A DNA stretch of 64,000 nt, from positions 248,001 to 312,000 of the forward strand of contig NZ_JNWO01000015.1 in assembly GCF_000716435.1 (NCBI RefSeq), in the 5' to 3' direction. The number at the start of each line of letters is the position of its first letter. Position 1 is the first letter of the stretch. Under the pieces are notes generated by a model, which worked only from the letters and a program-made list of their open reading frames with translations, was not told the origin of the DNA and ran no database searches. Both the position numbers and the translations under genes were made by a program. The DNA is from Streptomyces xylophagus. Lineage in GTDB: Bacteria > Actinomycetota > Actinomycetes > Streptomycetales > Streptomycetaceae. Below, piece by piece: positions 11,469 through 19,918 of this stretch.

Positions 11469-11497
11469 TCCCGGGCACCACTCGACGGAGCCCGGGA
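11469..11497 (-). terminator. stem-loop after the monooxygenase gene
   Basis: TCCCGGGC (11469-11476) pairs with GCCCGGGA (11490-11497) around a 13-base loop, 35 bp beyond the leftward monooxygenase stop. It may end that transcript; there is no obvious T-run, as is common in Streptomyces. Confidence 0.45.
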
Positions 11498-11502
11498 GGA
11501 CT

Positions 11503-11518
11503 GTCTCGCCGGCGAGAC
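11503..11518. promoter_or_regulatory. putative LmbU operator, site 1
   Basis: Perfect palindrome GTCTCGCC-GGCGAGAC with no loop, centred about 237 bp upstream of the 2,207-aa NRPS start. It shares the CGCCGGCG core and flanks with sites at 16906 and 18171. The lack of a loop favours a dimeric protein-binding site over a terminator. Confidence 0.7.
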
Positions 11519-11531
11519 GGGGCAAGCGGCT

Positions 11532-13334
11532 TCAGCTGTCCGAACGGTGGAATTCCAGGCCGTCGAACTCCCCGCTGCCACGCCATTCCTGAAGGTGCTG
11601 GAAGAAGCCCAGGCCATCGGGGAAATTATATGCGTCCCAAAGAGAATGCGGACCGAGATCCGTTCCCTCGTTGTTGGAGTAGCCGGGGGTGCATTCCGTG
11701 CCCAGGAACGTGCGCCACTCCGGATCGATTCCCACGTTGCTCATCCAGGAGTCCTCTGCCTGCTGGGTGAGTTCGACGACGTCGACCCCTGTGGTGACCG
11801 CGTGCGCGATGACGGCGGCGACGGTCTTGGCCGCCTCGGACAGGTTGTGCGAGAGGTTGGAGAACCGCGTCCCGCCCGTGAGCGACTGAACGAGGAACGC
11901 GTTCGGGAACCCGTGCACATGGAGTCCGTGCATTGTGCGCATGCCGTCGGTCCAGTGTTCCGACAGTCGCCTGCCGTCCCTGCCGACGGGGTCGAATCCG
12001 GCGCGCCGGGTGGGCGCGGTGCCGACCTCGAACCCCGACGCGTAGATGATGCAGTCCACCTCGTACTCGGTGCCGTCCACCACGACACCGCGCGGTGTGA
12101 TTCGCTCGATCCCCTTGCCGTCCGTGTCGACGAGACGGACCGTCGGCTCGTTGAAGGCGTCCAGATACTCGTCGTGGAAGGTCAGGCGCTTGCACGCCAG
12201 GTGGTACCAGGGCTTGAGGAGTTCCGCGGTCCGTGAGTCCTTGACCGTCTCTTCCACCCGGGCGTGGATCTGGCCCATCTTCTTCAGGTCCGCGTAGTAC
12301 CAGGGCTTGAGAGGCTCCTCGGACGTGTCCGACTCCGCCGGCACGTCCTTTTCGGCATTGCCCCACATCTTGGCCATGGCGGTCCAGCTGTCGTTGATCA
12401 GATCCTCGGCCGGCGGCTCGGCCGACGTCATCGTGGCCGCGTAGTTGTCCAGCCAGCGCTGCTGCCATCCAGGCGTGGCTATCTGCGCGAACCACTCCGG
12501 GTCGATCGGCCGGTTGTTGCGGACCTCGATGACGGAGGGCGTGCGCTGGACCACGAACAGTTCCTGGCATGCGGTGGCCAGGTGAGGGATGCACTGCACC
12601 GCGCTGGCGCCGGTGCCGACGATCGCCACCCGCTTGTCCCGCAGGTTGCCCAGCGGTCCGCCGACCGGGTCGCCGGTGTAGGCGTAGTCCCACCGGCTCG
12701 CGTGGAAGGTGTGGCCCGCGAAGGTCTCGATGCCCGGGATGCCGGGGAGCTTCGGCACGGACAGGTGGCCGAGCCCCAGGCTCACGAACTGGGCGGTGAA
12801 CTCGTCACCGCGGTCGGTCCGCACCGTCCACAGCTGGGCGGACTCGTCCCAGTCCAAGCCGGTGACCCCGGTGTGGAAGAGCGCGTTCTCGTACAACCCG
12901 TACTGCTTGCCGATGCGTTGGCAGTGCTCCAGGATCTCCGGGCCGCGCACGTACCACTCGGTGGGCACGTAGCCGGTCTCCTCCAGCAACGGCAGGTAGA
13001 TCATGGACGCGATGTCGCACTGGACGCCCGGGTACCTGTTCCAGTACCAGGTGCCGCCGAAGTCGCCGCCGGTGTCGACGATCCTGACATCGGAGACCCC
13101 CGCCTCCTTCAGATGGGCGCCCGTCATCAGGCCGGCGAACCCCCCGCCGATGACCGCGACCGTGACGTGGTCGCGGTACGGCTCGCGTTCGATGCGATCG
13201 GTGAAGGGGTCCTCGTTCATGTGCGCGAAACCGTCACTGAGGGGCAGGTATTGGTCGATGCCGTCCGGTCGCAGCCTCTTGGCCCGCTCGGCGGTGATTT
13301 TCGCGAGATGCTCCGACATCTTGTGCGTGGACAT
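11532..13334 (-). CDS. Baeyer-Villiger-type flavin monooxygenase
   Basis: 600-residue FAD/NADPH class B monooxygenase that would insert oxygen into a ketone (giving an ester or lactone) or oxidise a heteroatom. The FAD motif GGGFAG is at residues 63-68, the Baeyer-Villiger fingerprint FxGxxxHxxxWD at 205-216 (FAGHTFHASRWD), and an NADPH Rossmann motif GTGASA near 240. The N-terminal extension and length resemble the cyclopentadecanone monooxygenase branch (about 600 aa). GAGGAG precedes ATG 13334 by ten bases. It is leftward, between two NRPS genes and 89 bp after the first, so probably cotranscribed and acting as a tailoring enzyme; its substrate is unknown. Confidence 0.9.
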   Translation of the reverse strand: MSTHKMSEHLAKITAERAKRLRPDGIDQYLPLSDGFAHMNEDPFTDRIEREPYRDHVTVAVIGGGFAGLMTGAHLKEAGVSDVRIVDTGGDFGGTWYWNRYPGVQCDIASMIYLPLLEETGYVPTEWYVRGPEILEHCQRIGKQYGLYENALFHTGVTGLDWDESAQLWTVRTDRGDEFTAQFVSLGLGHLSVPKLPGIPGIETFAGHTFHASRWDYAYTGDPVGGPLGNLRDKRVAIVGTGASAVQCIPHLATACQELFVVQRTPSVIEVRNNRPIDPEWFAQIATPGWQQRWLDNYAATMTSAEPPAEDLINDSWTAMAKMWGNAEKDVPAESDTSEEPLKPWYYADLKKMGQIHARVEETVKDSRTAELLKPWYHLACKRLTFHDEYLDAFNEPTVRLVDTDGKGIERITPRGVVVDGTEYEVDCIIYASGFEVGTAPTRRAGFDPVGRDGRRLSEHWTDGMRTMHGLHVHGFPNAFLVQSLTGGTRFSNLSHNLSEAAKTVAAVIAHAVTTGVDVVELTQQAEDSWMSNVGIDPEWRTFLGTECTPGYSNNEGTDLGPHSLWDAYNFPDGLGFFQHLQEWRGSGEFDGLEFHRSDS

Positions 13335-13423
13335 AAAAGTCTCTCCTCACTCATGCATTTCTCCGGCCGCCCCGACACCGGTTTCAAGAACGCAGTCATC
13401 GAGCTACGAACGCGTCGCCACCG

Positions 13424-16400
13424 TCATGAGTCCGCTCTCCTGCCCAGCACGGGCCGCGGCGCGCTGACCTCGGCACTGAGCTGAGCGGCGAGCTCCCCGA
13501 GCGACTGCACTTCGAAGAACGCCCGCAGCCGCAACTCACAGCCCATGACGGCGCGCACCCGACCGATGACGATCATGGCGAGCAGCGAATCCCCGCCGAG
13601 AACGAAGAAGTTGTCGTCAACGTCCGTCTGCGGAACGCCGATCACCTCGGCCACGATCTGGCACAGCTGCCGTTCACGGGGGTCGTCGGACACCGAGACG
13701 CTTCGGACGGTGTCCGACACGGTGCTCGATGGCGCGCCGCCCGACAGTGTCCTGCGGTCCAACTTCCCGTCGGGCGTGGTCGGAAGAGCGGCGAGAACCT
13801 GCACCCGGTCGGGCAGCAGCGCGGAGGGGAGCCTGTCGCGCAGGAACTCCCGGACGGCGGCGGGCGTCAGCGCGTCCCGGCCTTCGGCGCCGGGCGCGAC
13901 ATACGCCACCAGTTCGGCCATGCGGGTGCCGACCCCGGTCGCCACGACCGCGGCGTGGGTGATGGCGGGGTGCCCGAGCAGTACGGCCTCCACCTCCGCC
14001 GGCTCGACGCGCAGGCCGCGGATCTTGACCTGGTCGTCGAGACGTCCCCACAGCTCCAACTGCCCGTCGGGACGCAGTCGGCCCTTGTCGCCGGTGCGGT
14101 ACATGCGCTGTCCGGGGACGGGGCTGAAGGGGTCGGCCACGAACCGCTCGCTGGTGTGCGCCGGCTGTCCCGCGTACCCCTGGGCCACGCCGGGTCCACC
14201 GACGCAGATCTCACCGACGAACAGGGGCGGCAACAACTGCAACTGGTCGTCGACGACGTAGATCCGGGACGTGCCGGCCGCGCGTCCGGCCACCGGCTCC
14301 GGATGTTCGCGAATCTCCGCCCTCGCCGACTCGACGGTGCACTCGTTGAGGCCGTAGGCGTGGAACGCGAGCAGCCCGGGCTGGTCGTGCAGGCGCCGCC
14401 ACAGCCGGTCGGACGGTCGCTCGCCACCGATCACCACGATCTTCGGCGGGTGCGGGAGCGTCAGGAGGCCGTCGTCGACCAGCGTTTCCAGCGTGCCGCT
14501 CGCGCAGTCGAGCACCTCGATCGCCGTCTCGGGATCCGATCCACGGGCGAGGAGCTGATACGGGTCCGTTCGCTCCTCTTCGTCGATCAGCAGCAGCCGG
14601 TGCCCGAAGGCGATCATGCCGAGAAGGTGGGTGACGAACACGCCGGAGGTCAGGGAACTCAGCGCACCGACATTCAGCCGACGGCCTTCGGGCAACCGCG
14701 CGTACATGGGCGCCAGTTGGGTGGTGACGAGCGCGAGAAGGCTCGCCTGATCGACGACCACACCCCTCGGCTGTCCCGTGGAACCCGGTGTGAAGACCAC
14801 GTAGGCCGGAGCGGCGGCCGGGCGACGCGCGAAGCCGCCGTCGGCCGGATCGTCTCCGGAGACCGTCTCCGCGTCCGCCAGGAGGGCGGCCGCCGAGACG
14901 GTCTCCACCTCGGCGAACGCCTGGTCCGCGATGACGAGAGCGATGCCCGCCTCCTTGAGGAGCAGGCGGCGGCGGAACTCGGGCTGTTGCGGATCCAGCA
15001 GCAGGAAGGCGCCGCCCGCGCACCAGGTGGCGAGCATCGCGACGAACAGATCGCCGCGCCTGTCCAGGCAGATCCCCACCACGGTGCCGGTCCGTACGCC
15101 GCGAGCCGCAAGGCCCGCGGCCATCGTCCGCGCCCGGCCGGCCAGTTCGGCGAAGGTGAGCCGCTCGCCGTCCGCGACGACCGCCTCCCGTTCGGGAGCG
15201 GTGGCCGCGGTCAGCTCGAAAAGGTCCCACGCGGACGTGGGTTCCGAGGGGGTACGGCTGCCTTCCGGTTCACCGCTCGCGCCGAGCGCCAGCGTCTCCG
15301 TCAGCGCGGCTTGGTCGAGCAGCGGGATGCTGCCGAGCGCGACATCGGGTTGCCGGCTGAGTGAGCCCAGCAGGTCGCCGTAGGCCTTGGCGAACCGCTG
15401 CATGGCTGCCTCGGAGAACCGCCGGCGGTTGAATTCGACGTTGAGTGAGACTTCGCCTGCCAGCTGCTGTATGTCCAGCCTCAGGTCGAACTGAAGCCCC
15501 GACAATTCCGCAGGTTCCGGCAGGAGCGTCACCTGGAGACCTTCGAGTGCCCATACGTCGCTCAGGTCGAGCATGCCATAGGTGATGGCAGCCTGGAACA
15601 GGGGGTTGCGGTCGGCGTCACGCTCGGGAGCCAGTGCGCCCACCACCACCTCGAACGGAACGTCCTGGTAGTCCAGTGCGTCGTGAACTGTTTCGCTCAC
15701 GAGGCCGAGAAGCTGATCGAAGGTCAGTGCCGAATCCACCCGGCAGCGCAGTGCCACTGTATTGGAGAAGAATCCGATCGTTCCGAAAAGTTCTGGGACC
15801 GGTCGGCCGAGCGTCTGCGTTCCGACCGATATGTCGCTCGTTCCCGCCCAACGCTGCAGCAGAACGAAGTACACGGACAACAGGCCGGCGAACGGGGTCA
15901 CCGAGCGAGCCCGGCAGAACTCTTCGAATTCTGCCACCACACTCTGTGGGACGGCGATCGGCAACCTCGATCCGATCATTCTGCCCGGGTTCTTCTCTCC
16001 GTCCTCGGGCATCGACGCCGGCTGAATACCTGCCAGCTGGCCACGCCAGTAGTCCAGGTCGGCGTCATCCACCTTGGAGGCGTTCTCCGTCAGGCAGAAG
16101 TCGGCGTACTGTGCGGCCGGCACCCCGAAGGCGGGCGCGTGCGGGTCCGCATAGGCGAGACCGAGCTCTTCGGCGAACACCTTCCCGGAAACTTCGTCCG
16201 CGATGATGTGGTGGAACACGAAGACCACCAGGTGGAAGCTCGGCGATATCCGTATCACGGACGTTCGCCAGAGCGGGCCCGACGAAATGTCGAACGGAAG
16301 GTCGACGACCCTCCTGGCCTCGGCGTCTGCCCACGCTCGGCGCTCGTCCTGCGAGTCGCCCTCGGCCTCCACGAGGTCGATCAGGACCGGCTGCGTGGCG

Positions 16401-16708
16401 TCGCCGTCCTCGTCGTGCACCAATTGGAAGACTTCGCCACCGCGTTCCAGGAATGTGGTTCGAAATGCCTCGTGCCTGCTGCGCAGCACCTGAAGCGCGC
16501 GCTCCAGCCTGTCTGTCGAGAGATCTCCGTCGACGGTGAGAACCGGCCTCCAGACGTCGGACGAGTTGTTCGGTCGCATCACCGAGGAGAAGTACATCCT
16601 GCGCTGCGACGACGAGGCGGGAACCATACGCGAATGACGCTTGCCCGCGAGACTGTCACCCTCAAGATCCGGCATATCCAGCCCATGTGTGTGACGTATT
16701 CGGGGCAC
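13424..16708 (-). CDS. NRPS, C–A–PCP with atypical core motifs
   Basis: 1,094-residue single NRPS module. The condensation domain (about 30-480) has HHIIADE instead of HHxxxDG: catalytic His and Asp remain, the last Gly is Glu. The A domain (about 500-980) deviates: A3 reads TPGSTGQPRG rather than TSGSTGxPKG, A5 is AYGLNECT, and the A4 stretch SLTSGVFVTHLL lacks the Asp that normally holds the substrate alpha-amino group. The late motifs [18 protein letters not shown] and DGKLDRR are intact, so it may activate something other than an ordinary alpha-amino acid, or be poorly active. PCP is VLGGDSLLA (near 1040). GTG 16708 is preceded by GGGAGG with six-base spacing. It diverges from the regulator gene, with a palindromic operator candidate about 209 bp upstream. 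Confidence 0.92.
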   Translation of the reverse strand: MPRIRHTHGLDMPDLEGDSLAGKRHSRMVPASSSQRRMYFSSVMRPNNSSDVWRPVLTVDGDLSTDRLERALQVLRSRHEAFRTTFLERGGEVFQLVHDEDGDATQPVLIDLVEAEGDSQDERRAWADAEARRVVDLPFDISSGPLWRTSVIRISPSFHLVVFVFHHIIADEVSGKVFAEELGLAYADPHAPAFGVPAAQYADFCLTENASKVDDADLDYWRGQLAGIQPASMPEDGEKNPGRMIGSRLPIAVPQSVVAEFEEFCRARSVTPFAGLLSVYFVLLQRWAGTSDISVGTQTLGRPVPELFGTIGFFSNTVALRCRVDSALTFDQLLGLVSETVHDALDYQDVPFEVVVGALAPERDADRNPLFQAAITYGMLDLSDVWALEGLQVTLLPEPAELSGLQFDLRLDIQQLAGEVSLNVEFNRRRFSEAAMQRFAKAYGDLLGSLSRQPDVALGSIPLLDQAALTETLALGASGEPEGSRTPSEPTSAWDLFELTAATAPEREAVVADGERLTFAELAGRARTMAAGLAARGVRTGTVVGICLDRRGDLFVAMLATWCAGGAFLLLDPQQPEFRRRLLLKEAGIALVIADQAFAEVETVSAAALLADAETVSGDDPADGGFARRPAAAPAYVVFTPGSTGQPRGVVVDQASLLALVTTQLAPMYARLPEGRRLNVGALSSLTSGVFVTHLLGMIAFGHRLLLIDEEERTDPYQLLARGSDPETAIEVLDCASGTLETLVDDGLLTLPHPPKIVVIGGERPSDRLWRRLHDQPGLLAFHAYGLNECTVESARAEIREHPEPVAGRAAGTSRIYVVDDQLQLLPPLFVGEICVGGPGVAQGYAGQPAHTSERFVADPFSPVPGQRMYRTGDKGRLRPDGQLELWGRLDDQVKIRGLRVEPAEVEAVLLGHPAITHAAVVATGVGTRMAELVAYVAPGAEGRDALTPAAVREFLRDRLPSALLPDRVQVLAALPTTPDGKLDRRTLSGGAPSSTVSDTVRSVSVSDDPRERQLCQIVAEVIGVPQTDVDDNFFVLGGDSLLAMIVIGRVRAVMGCELRLRAFFEVQSLGELAAQLSAEVSAPRPVLGRRADS

Positions 16709-17294
16709 GGAAGCCCTCCCCTGTCGATCGGCCGTTCCTTCGGTAACACCTTATTTTCAGGCTCGATCAAAGCAATCGTTCGAGCGTGTGTCGGACGGTC
16801 TCGCTCGCTCCGCATCAAAAGCCTGTCGCGGCGAGAAGTACGTAGACCCAAACATGACGCCTTTGCGGGGTCGTATCCAGCCCTGGCGGGGTGGTTCGCT
16901 CCGCTCGGTGTCTCGCCGGCGAGACACCGCCAGGACGCAGACGCACTCTCGCACGCAAATGGGGGAGCCGGCGCCAGAGAGATTTTGCTTAAAGAAAGAA
17001 TCTTATTGGTGAACGGCTCCCTGATCCGTGTGCGCTCTCGCGCTCGTGTCGATCCTGGGCGAGAAGCAATATGCGAGTGCGGGCGGCAGTCGATCCGTCC
17101 CCGTGCTGTAGCGGGCGGCCCGCGTATCGCGCAGAATTACGCCCTGGATGACGTCCAACCGTTACGATTGGCCGATACATGCGAAAGCATCAACCAACGG
17201 GGGATCGTTGCGTACTGCTATCCTAACAAAGAGGACAAACGAGACAACTGCGCGAAACGCTGCAACAGCAAGCACTACGGGACAGCTGCTGAGT
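16709..17294. other. divergent regulatory region, 586 bp
   Basis: Intergenic region between the leftward C-A-PCP NRPS and the rightward regulator. It contains the 24-bp palindrome at 16906-16929, several AT-rich tracts (for example around 16981-17010 and 17215-17240), and no convincing coding sequence. Codon use in the frame just upstream of the regulator (17148-17294) is unlike Streptomyces coding DNA, so I read it as a long 5' leader. Promoters for both directions must lie here, but I could not assign -10/-35 boxes with confidence. Confidence 0.6.
16906..16929. promoter_or_regulatory. putative LmbU operator, site 2
   Basis: Perfect 24-bp palindrome with half-site CGGTGTCTCGCC, the longest of three related sites. 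It lies about 209 bp upstream of the C-A-PCP NRPS start and about 378 bp upstream of the regulator start, so it could control both divergent units and provide autoregulation. Confidence 0.75.
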
Positions 17295-17969
17295 ATGGGC
17301 GTACAGTTCCACAAGTCCGGCTTGTCGTTCACATCCAGGCAGAGCCTCAATATATGGGAGCAAGTCGGGACCGGACTGCTCTCTTTCGCCGACTCGTCCA
17401 CCTGGTGGATCGCCGACTGGCTGGTCTACGGTGAATCCGAGTTCCAGGACCGTTACTACGAAGCCATCAAGCGGACGTCGCTCAGCTACCAGACGCTTCG
17501 TAACTACACATGGGTCGCGCGCAATTTCCCGCTGGCCCGCAGGCGGCAGAATCTGAGCTTCAGTCATCACCTTGAAGTGGTGGCGCTCGATCAGCCGGAA
17601 CAGGACTACTGGCTGAGGAAAGCGGAAGCGATGGGCTGGAGCAGAAACAAGCTTCGCGGGGAGGTTCGTAGCAGCCTCCGCGCGCGGCAGGGCGAGGTGA
17701 CCGAGTCCGAGAGCCGGGCTGAGCTGGACAAAGTCGGTCCCGCCGGGGCCGGTTCGGCTTCGGAGCGGGCCGAACCCGCCGCGACCGGATCCGGATCCGG
17801 ATCGAGTCCGGACCGGCGCGATGCCGACCCCTCGCCCGAAGCGGGCCTGCTGAGCATTGAACTCCCGGCCGAAATCCTGGCACAGATCCGGACCGCTGCC
17901 AGGAAGGAAGGCGCGCCGGTCGAGACCTGGGCGATGGAGATACTGCGGCGGGCTGCCGGCGAGTCCTGA
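17295..17969 (+). CDS. LmbU-family cluster-situated regulator
   Basis: 224-residue DNA-binding regulator of the LmbU/NovE/HmtD family, found in actinomycete antibiotic clusters. The conserved core runs from VQFHKSGLSF through WEQVGTGLLSFADSSTWWIADWL, TLRNYTWVARNFP and SHHLEVVALD to the RNKLRGEVR segment. A Gly/Ser/Pro-rich linker (about 150-195) follows, then a C-terminal segment LLSIELPAEILAQIRTAA. I chose ATG 17295 because the open frame back to ATG 17148 has non-Streptomyces codon use and no ribosome site; 224 aa also fits LmbU, about 229 aa from memory. No clear Shine-Dalgarno precedes 17295, so translation may be weak or controlled. It probably activates the adjacent NRPS genes through the palindromes at 11503, 16906 and 18171. 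Confidence 0.85.
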   Translation: MGVQFHKSGLSFTSRQSLNIWEQVGTGLLSFADSSTWWIADWLVYGESEFQDRYYEAIKRTSLSYQTLRNYTWVARNFPLARRRQNLSFSHHLEVVALDQPEQDYWLRKAEAMGWSRNKLRGEVRSSLRARQGEVTESESRAELDKVGPAGAGSASERAEPAATGSGSGSSPDRRDADPSPEAGLLSIELPAEILAQIRTAARKEGAPVETWAMEILRRAAGES

Positions 17970-18306
17970 GGCGAGGGGGCCGTCGCACGTCGGGAGTCCT
18001 CCTGGGGGCCTTTCCGACGTGCGGTGGCCGCCGGTACCGTCCTGAAAGCGAGCCACGGCGAATGGTGTCACCCGCCATTGTCCAGGCCCGGGTAAATGCC
18101 TTCGGCGCCCTCGAATGGATTCGCCGCAAAATATCCTGAAGAACGAACCTGGCGCCCGGTGCAGAGTGCGCTTGTCCCGCCGGCGGGACAAGATTTTCAC
18201 CGGCAATGCAAACCAGGATCCCTCATTTGTCTGGACGCGTTTAACCGGTGTCCATGACGATGAAGGCGCTGTTGGGCGAATGGCATTCCAAGTATGAGGA
18301 TGATAA
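17970..18306. other. intergenic region upstream of the thioesterase unit
   Basis: 337 bp without a gene. It contains operator candidate site 3 (18171-18192), 115 bp before the type II thioesterase start, and presumably the promoter of the thioesterase-dehydrogenase-NRPS operon. I see no clear terminator for the regulator gene. Confidence 0.6.
18171..18192. promoter_or_regulatory. putative LmbU operator, site 3
   Basis: Perfect 22-bp palindrome with half-site CTTGTCCCGCC. It shares TGTCYCGCC and its complement with sites 1 and 2, the only core change being T to C (compensated on the other side). Centred about 125 bp before the thioesterase ATG. Confidence 0.72.
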
Positions 18307-19014
18307 ATGACCCTGTCATTGTTGTGCGTACCCTTCGCCGGGAGTGGCGCCGGCTTCTACAGGGCCTGGCCGGACGGCGGTGAGCACGGTCTTCGGATCG
18401 TCCCGTTGCAGATGCCCGGCCGGGAGGAGCGTTTCCTGGACGACCCGTACAAGGACGCCGCGGAGGCGGCCAAGGACCTTGCCGGCGCCGCGCTCCGCCT
18501 GGTCGGCGGGGCGGAACGAGTGGTGCTCTTCGGGCACAGTCTCGGCGCCCTGCTCGCCTACGAGACGGCTCGTGAACTCCAGGCGCAGGGCTTCACCGCG
18601 CTGGAGCACCTCTTCGTGAGCGGGTCCCCCGGTCCCCGGAGCGGTCGCACCGGGCGGACCGCGGACCTCGACGACGACGCCTTCGTGGAGCGGGTCGCGG
18701 AGCTCGCCGGGTACCGGCATGCGGCACTCGACGACCCCGACCTGCGGGAGGTGCTGCTTCCCTTGCTACGGGCGGACGTGGCCCTGCACGAGGAGTACCG
18801 ACCCGCCTCGGACGAGCCGTTGACGCTGCCTGTCACCGCCCTGCGCGGGACGGACGACGCCCTGGTGAGCCGGGCGCAGTGCGCGACCTGGGAGGCGGCG
18901 ACCACCGGGCCGTTCGAGCTGAAGGAGCTCGCGGGCGGACACATGTACCTGACCGAGAGGGAACAGGATCTGTTCGCTGTCATCGGCGCCGCGGCGCGAG
19001 GCGCCCGCACATGA
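18307..19014 (+). CDS. type II thioesterase
   Basis: 235-residue alpha/beta hydrolase of the NRPS/PKS type II thioesterase family, which removes mis-primed or stalled acyl groups from carrier proteins. Nucleophile Ser78 lies in GHSLGA, and the C-terminal catalytic His212 in GGHMYL. The N-terminal CVPFAGSGAGFYRAW is diagnostic. GAGG lies ten bases before ATG 18307. Its stop overlaps the next gene's ATG (ATGA), so the two are translationally coupled. In this cluster it would serve the carrier proteins of the NRPSs. The Ser nucleophile is the editing type, unlike the Cys of shuttle enzymes such as SyrC. Confidence 0.93.
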   Translation: MTLSLLCVPFAGSGAGFYRAWPDGGEHGLRIVPLQMPGREERFLDDPYKDAAEAAKDLAGAALRLVGGAERVVLFGHSLGALLAYETARELQAQGFTALEHLFVSGSPGPRSGRTGRTADLDDDAFVERVAELAGYRHAALDDPDLREVLLPLLRADVALHEEYRPASDEPLTLPVTALRGTDDALVSRAQCATWEAATTGPFELKELAGGHMYLTEREQDLFAVIGAAARGART

Positions 19015-19859
19015 CGCGCGACCGGAAGAGTGCCGCGGGTGCGGCCCTGGAGGGCAGTACCGCGGTGATCACCGGCGCGGGCCGTGGCCTGGGACGCGCC
19101 TGTGCGCTGCGGTTCGCGGAGGAGGGAGCCGACCTCGTTCTGCTCGACGTGGGCGAGGACATCGAGGGCGTGCCCTACCCCCTGTCGACGAGCGGTCAGC
19201 TCTCGCACACCGCCAAGCTCTGCGAGGAGCGCGGCGCGGCGGTGCTGGCGGAGTCCGTCGACGTACGCGGCAGTGTCACGCCGGCCGTCGAGAAGGCGCT
19301 CGACCGCTTCGGCCGTATCGATGTCCTCGTCAACAACGCCGGTATCGCCGCCCCTTCGGGCAAGGCCGTCCACGAGATCACCGAGGACGAGTGGCATCTG
19401 ATGATCGATGTCGACCTCTCCGGCGCGTGGCGCATGATCAAAGCAGTCGCGCCGACGATGATCGCCCAGCGGCGGGGCAGCGTCGTCAACGTCTCATCCA
19501 CCGCCGGCCTGGTCGGCTACCGGCACTTCGCGGGGTATGTCGCCGCCAAGCACGGGCTGATAGGGCTGACCAAGGCCGCGGCTCTCGACTACGGGCCGCA
19601 CCAGGTCCGGGTCAACGCCCTCTGCCCGGGCTCCGTCGCGGACGACCCGGCGGTCGACGGCCGGATGCTGTCCGAGATCGCTCGCTCCCTGGACGTGGCC
19701 GTGGAAGACCACGAAAGGGTCTTCGTCCAGGCCCAGCCGATGAACTCGCTCATCGCTCCCTCCGACATCGCCGGCGCCGCCCTCTGGCTCGCCGGTGACG
19801 ATTCCTCCCAGGTGACCGGCAGCGTACTGACCGTCGACGGGGGCTTCACCGCGCGCTGA
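19011..19859 (+). CDS. short-chain dehydrogenase, mycofactocin-coupled type
   Basis: 282-residue classical SDR. Cofactor motif TGAGRGLG is near residue 22, NNAG near 107, active-site Ser in NVSS, and YxxxK as YVAAK. After beta-strand 2 it has the insertion DIEGVPYPLSTSGQLSHTAKL, typical of mycofactocin-coupled SDRs (carveol-dehydrogenase-like), which keep a tightly bound nicotinamide regenerated by the mycofactocin system. No mycofactocin genes lie in the window. ATG 19011 overlaps the thioesterase stop. The role is presumably oxidation of an alcohol (or reduction of a ketone) in a precursor or product, possibly linked to the Baeyer-Villiger step; this is inference. Confidence 0.85.
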   Translation: MTRDRKSAAGAALEGSTAVITGAGRGLGRACALRFAEEGADLVLLDVGEDIEGVPYPLSTSGQLSHTAKLCEERGAAVLAESVDVRGSVTPAVEKALDRFGRIDVLVNNAGIAAPSGKAVHEITEDEWHLMIDVDLSGAWRMIKAVAPTMIAQRRGSVVNVSSTAGLVGYRHFAGYVAAKHGLIGLTKAAALDYGPHQVRVNALCPGSVADDPAVDGRMLSEIARSLDVAVEDHERVFVQAQPMNSLIAPSDIAGAALWLAGDDSSQVTGSVLTVDGGFTAR

Positions 19860-19918
19860 CCCGCGTCGGCCGACCGTGTTCCCCGCACCCTTCTTGGCGC
19901 ACCGACAGGAGTTCTCCC

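Noticed and set aside
11503..11518. Palindrome as a transcription terminator
   Set aside because: It has no loop, and two more copies occur in promoter regions not following gene ends, so an operator is more likely.
1..16700. Long open frames on the + strand opposite the NRPS and monooxygenase genes
   Set aside because: They are antisense shadows of high-GC coding DNA, rich in Arg/Gly/Pro with no domains, while the - strand encodes clear NRPS motifs.
17148..17294. Longer N-terminus for the LmbU protein
   Set aside because: Codon use there (AAA, ATA, ACA, CTA) is unlike Streptomyces genes, and the conserved family region starts after 17295.
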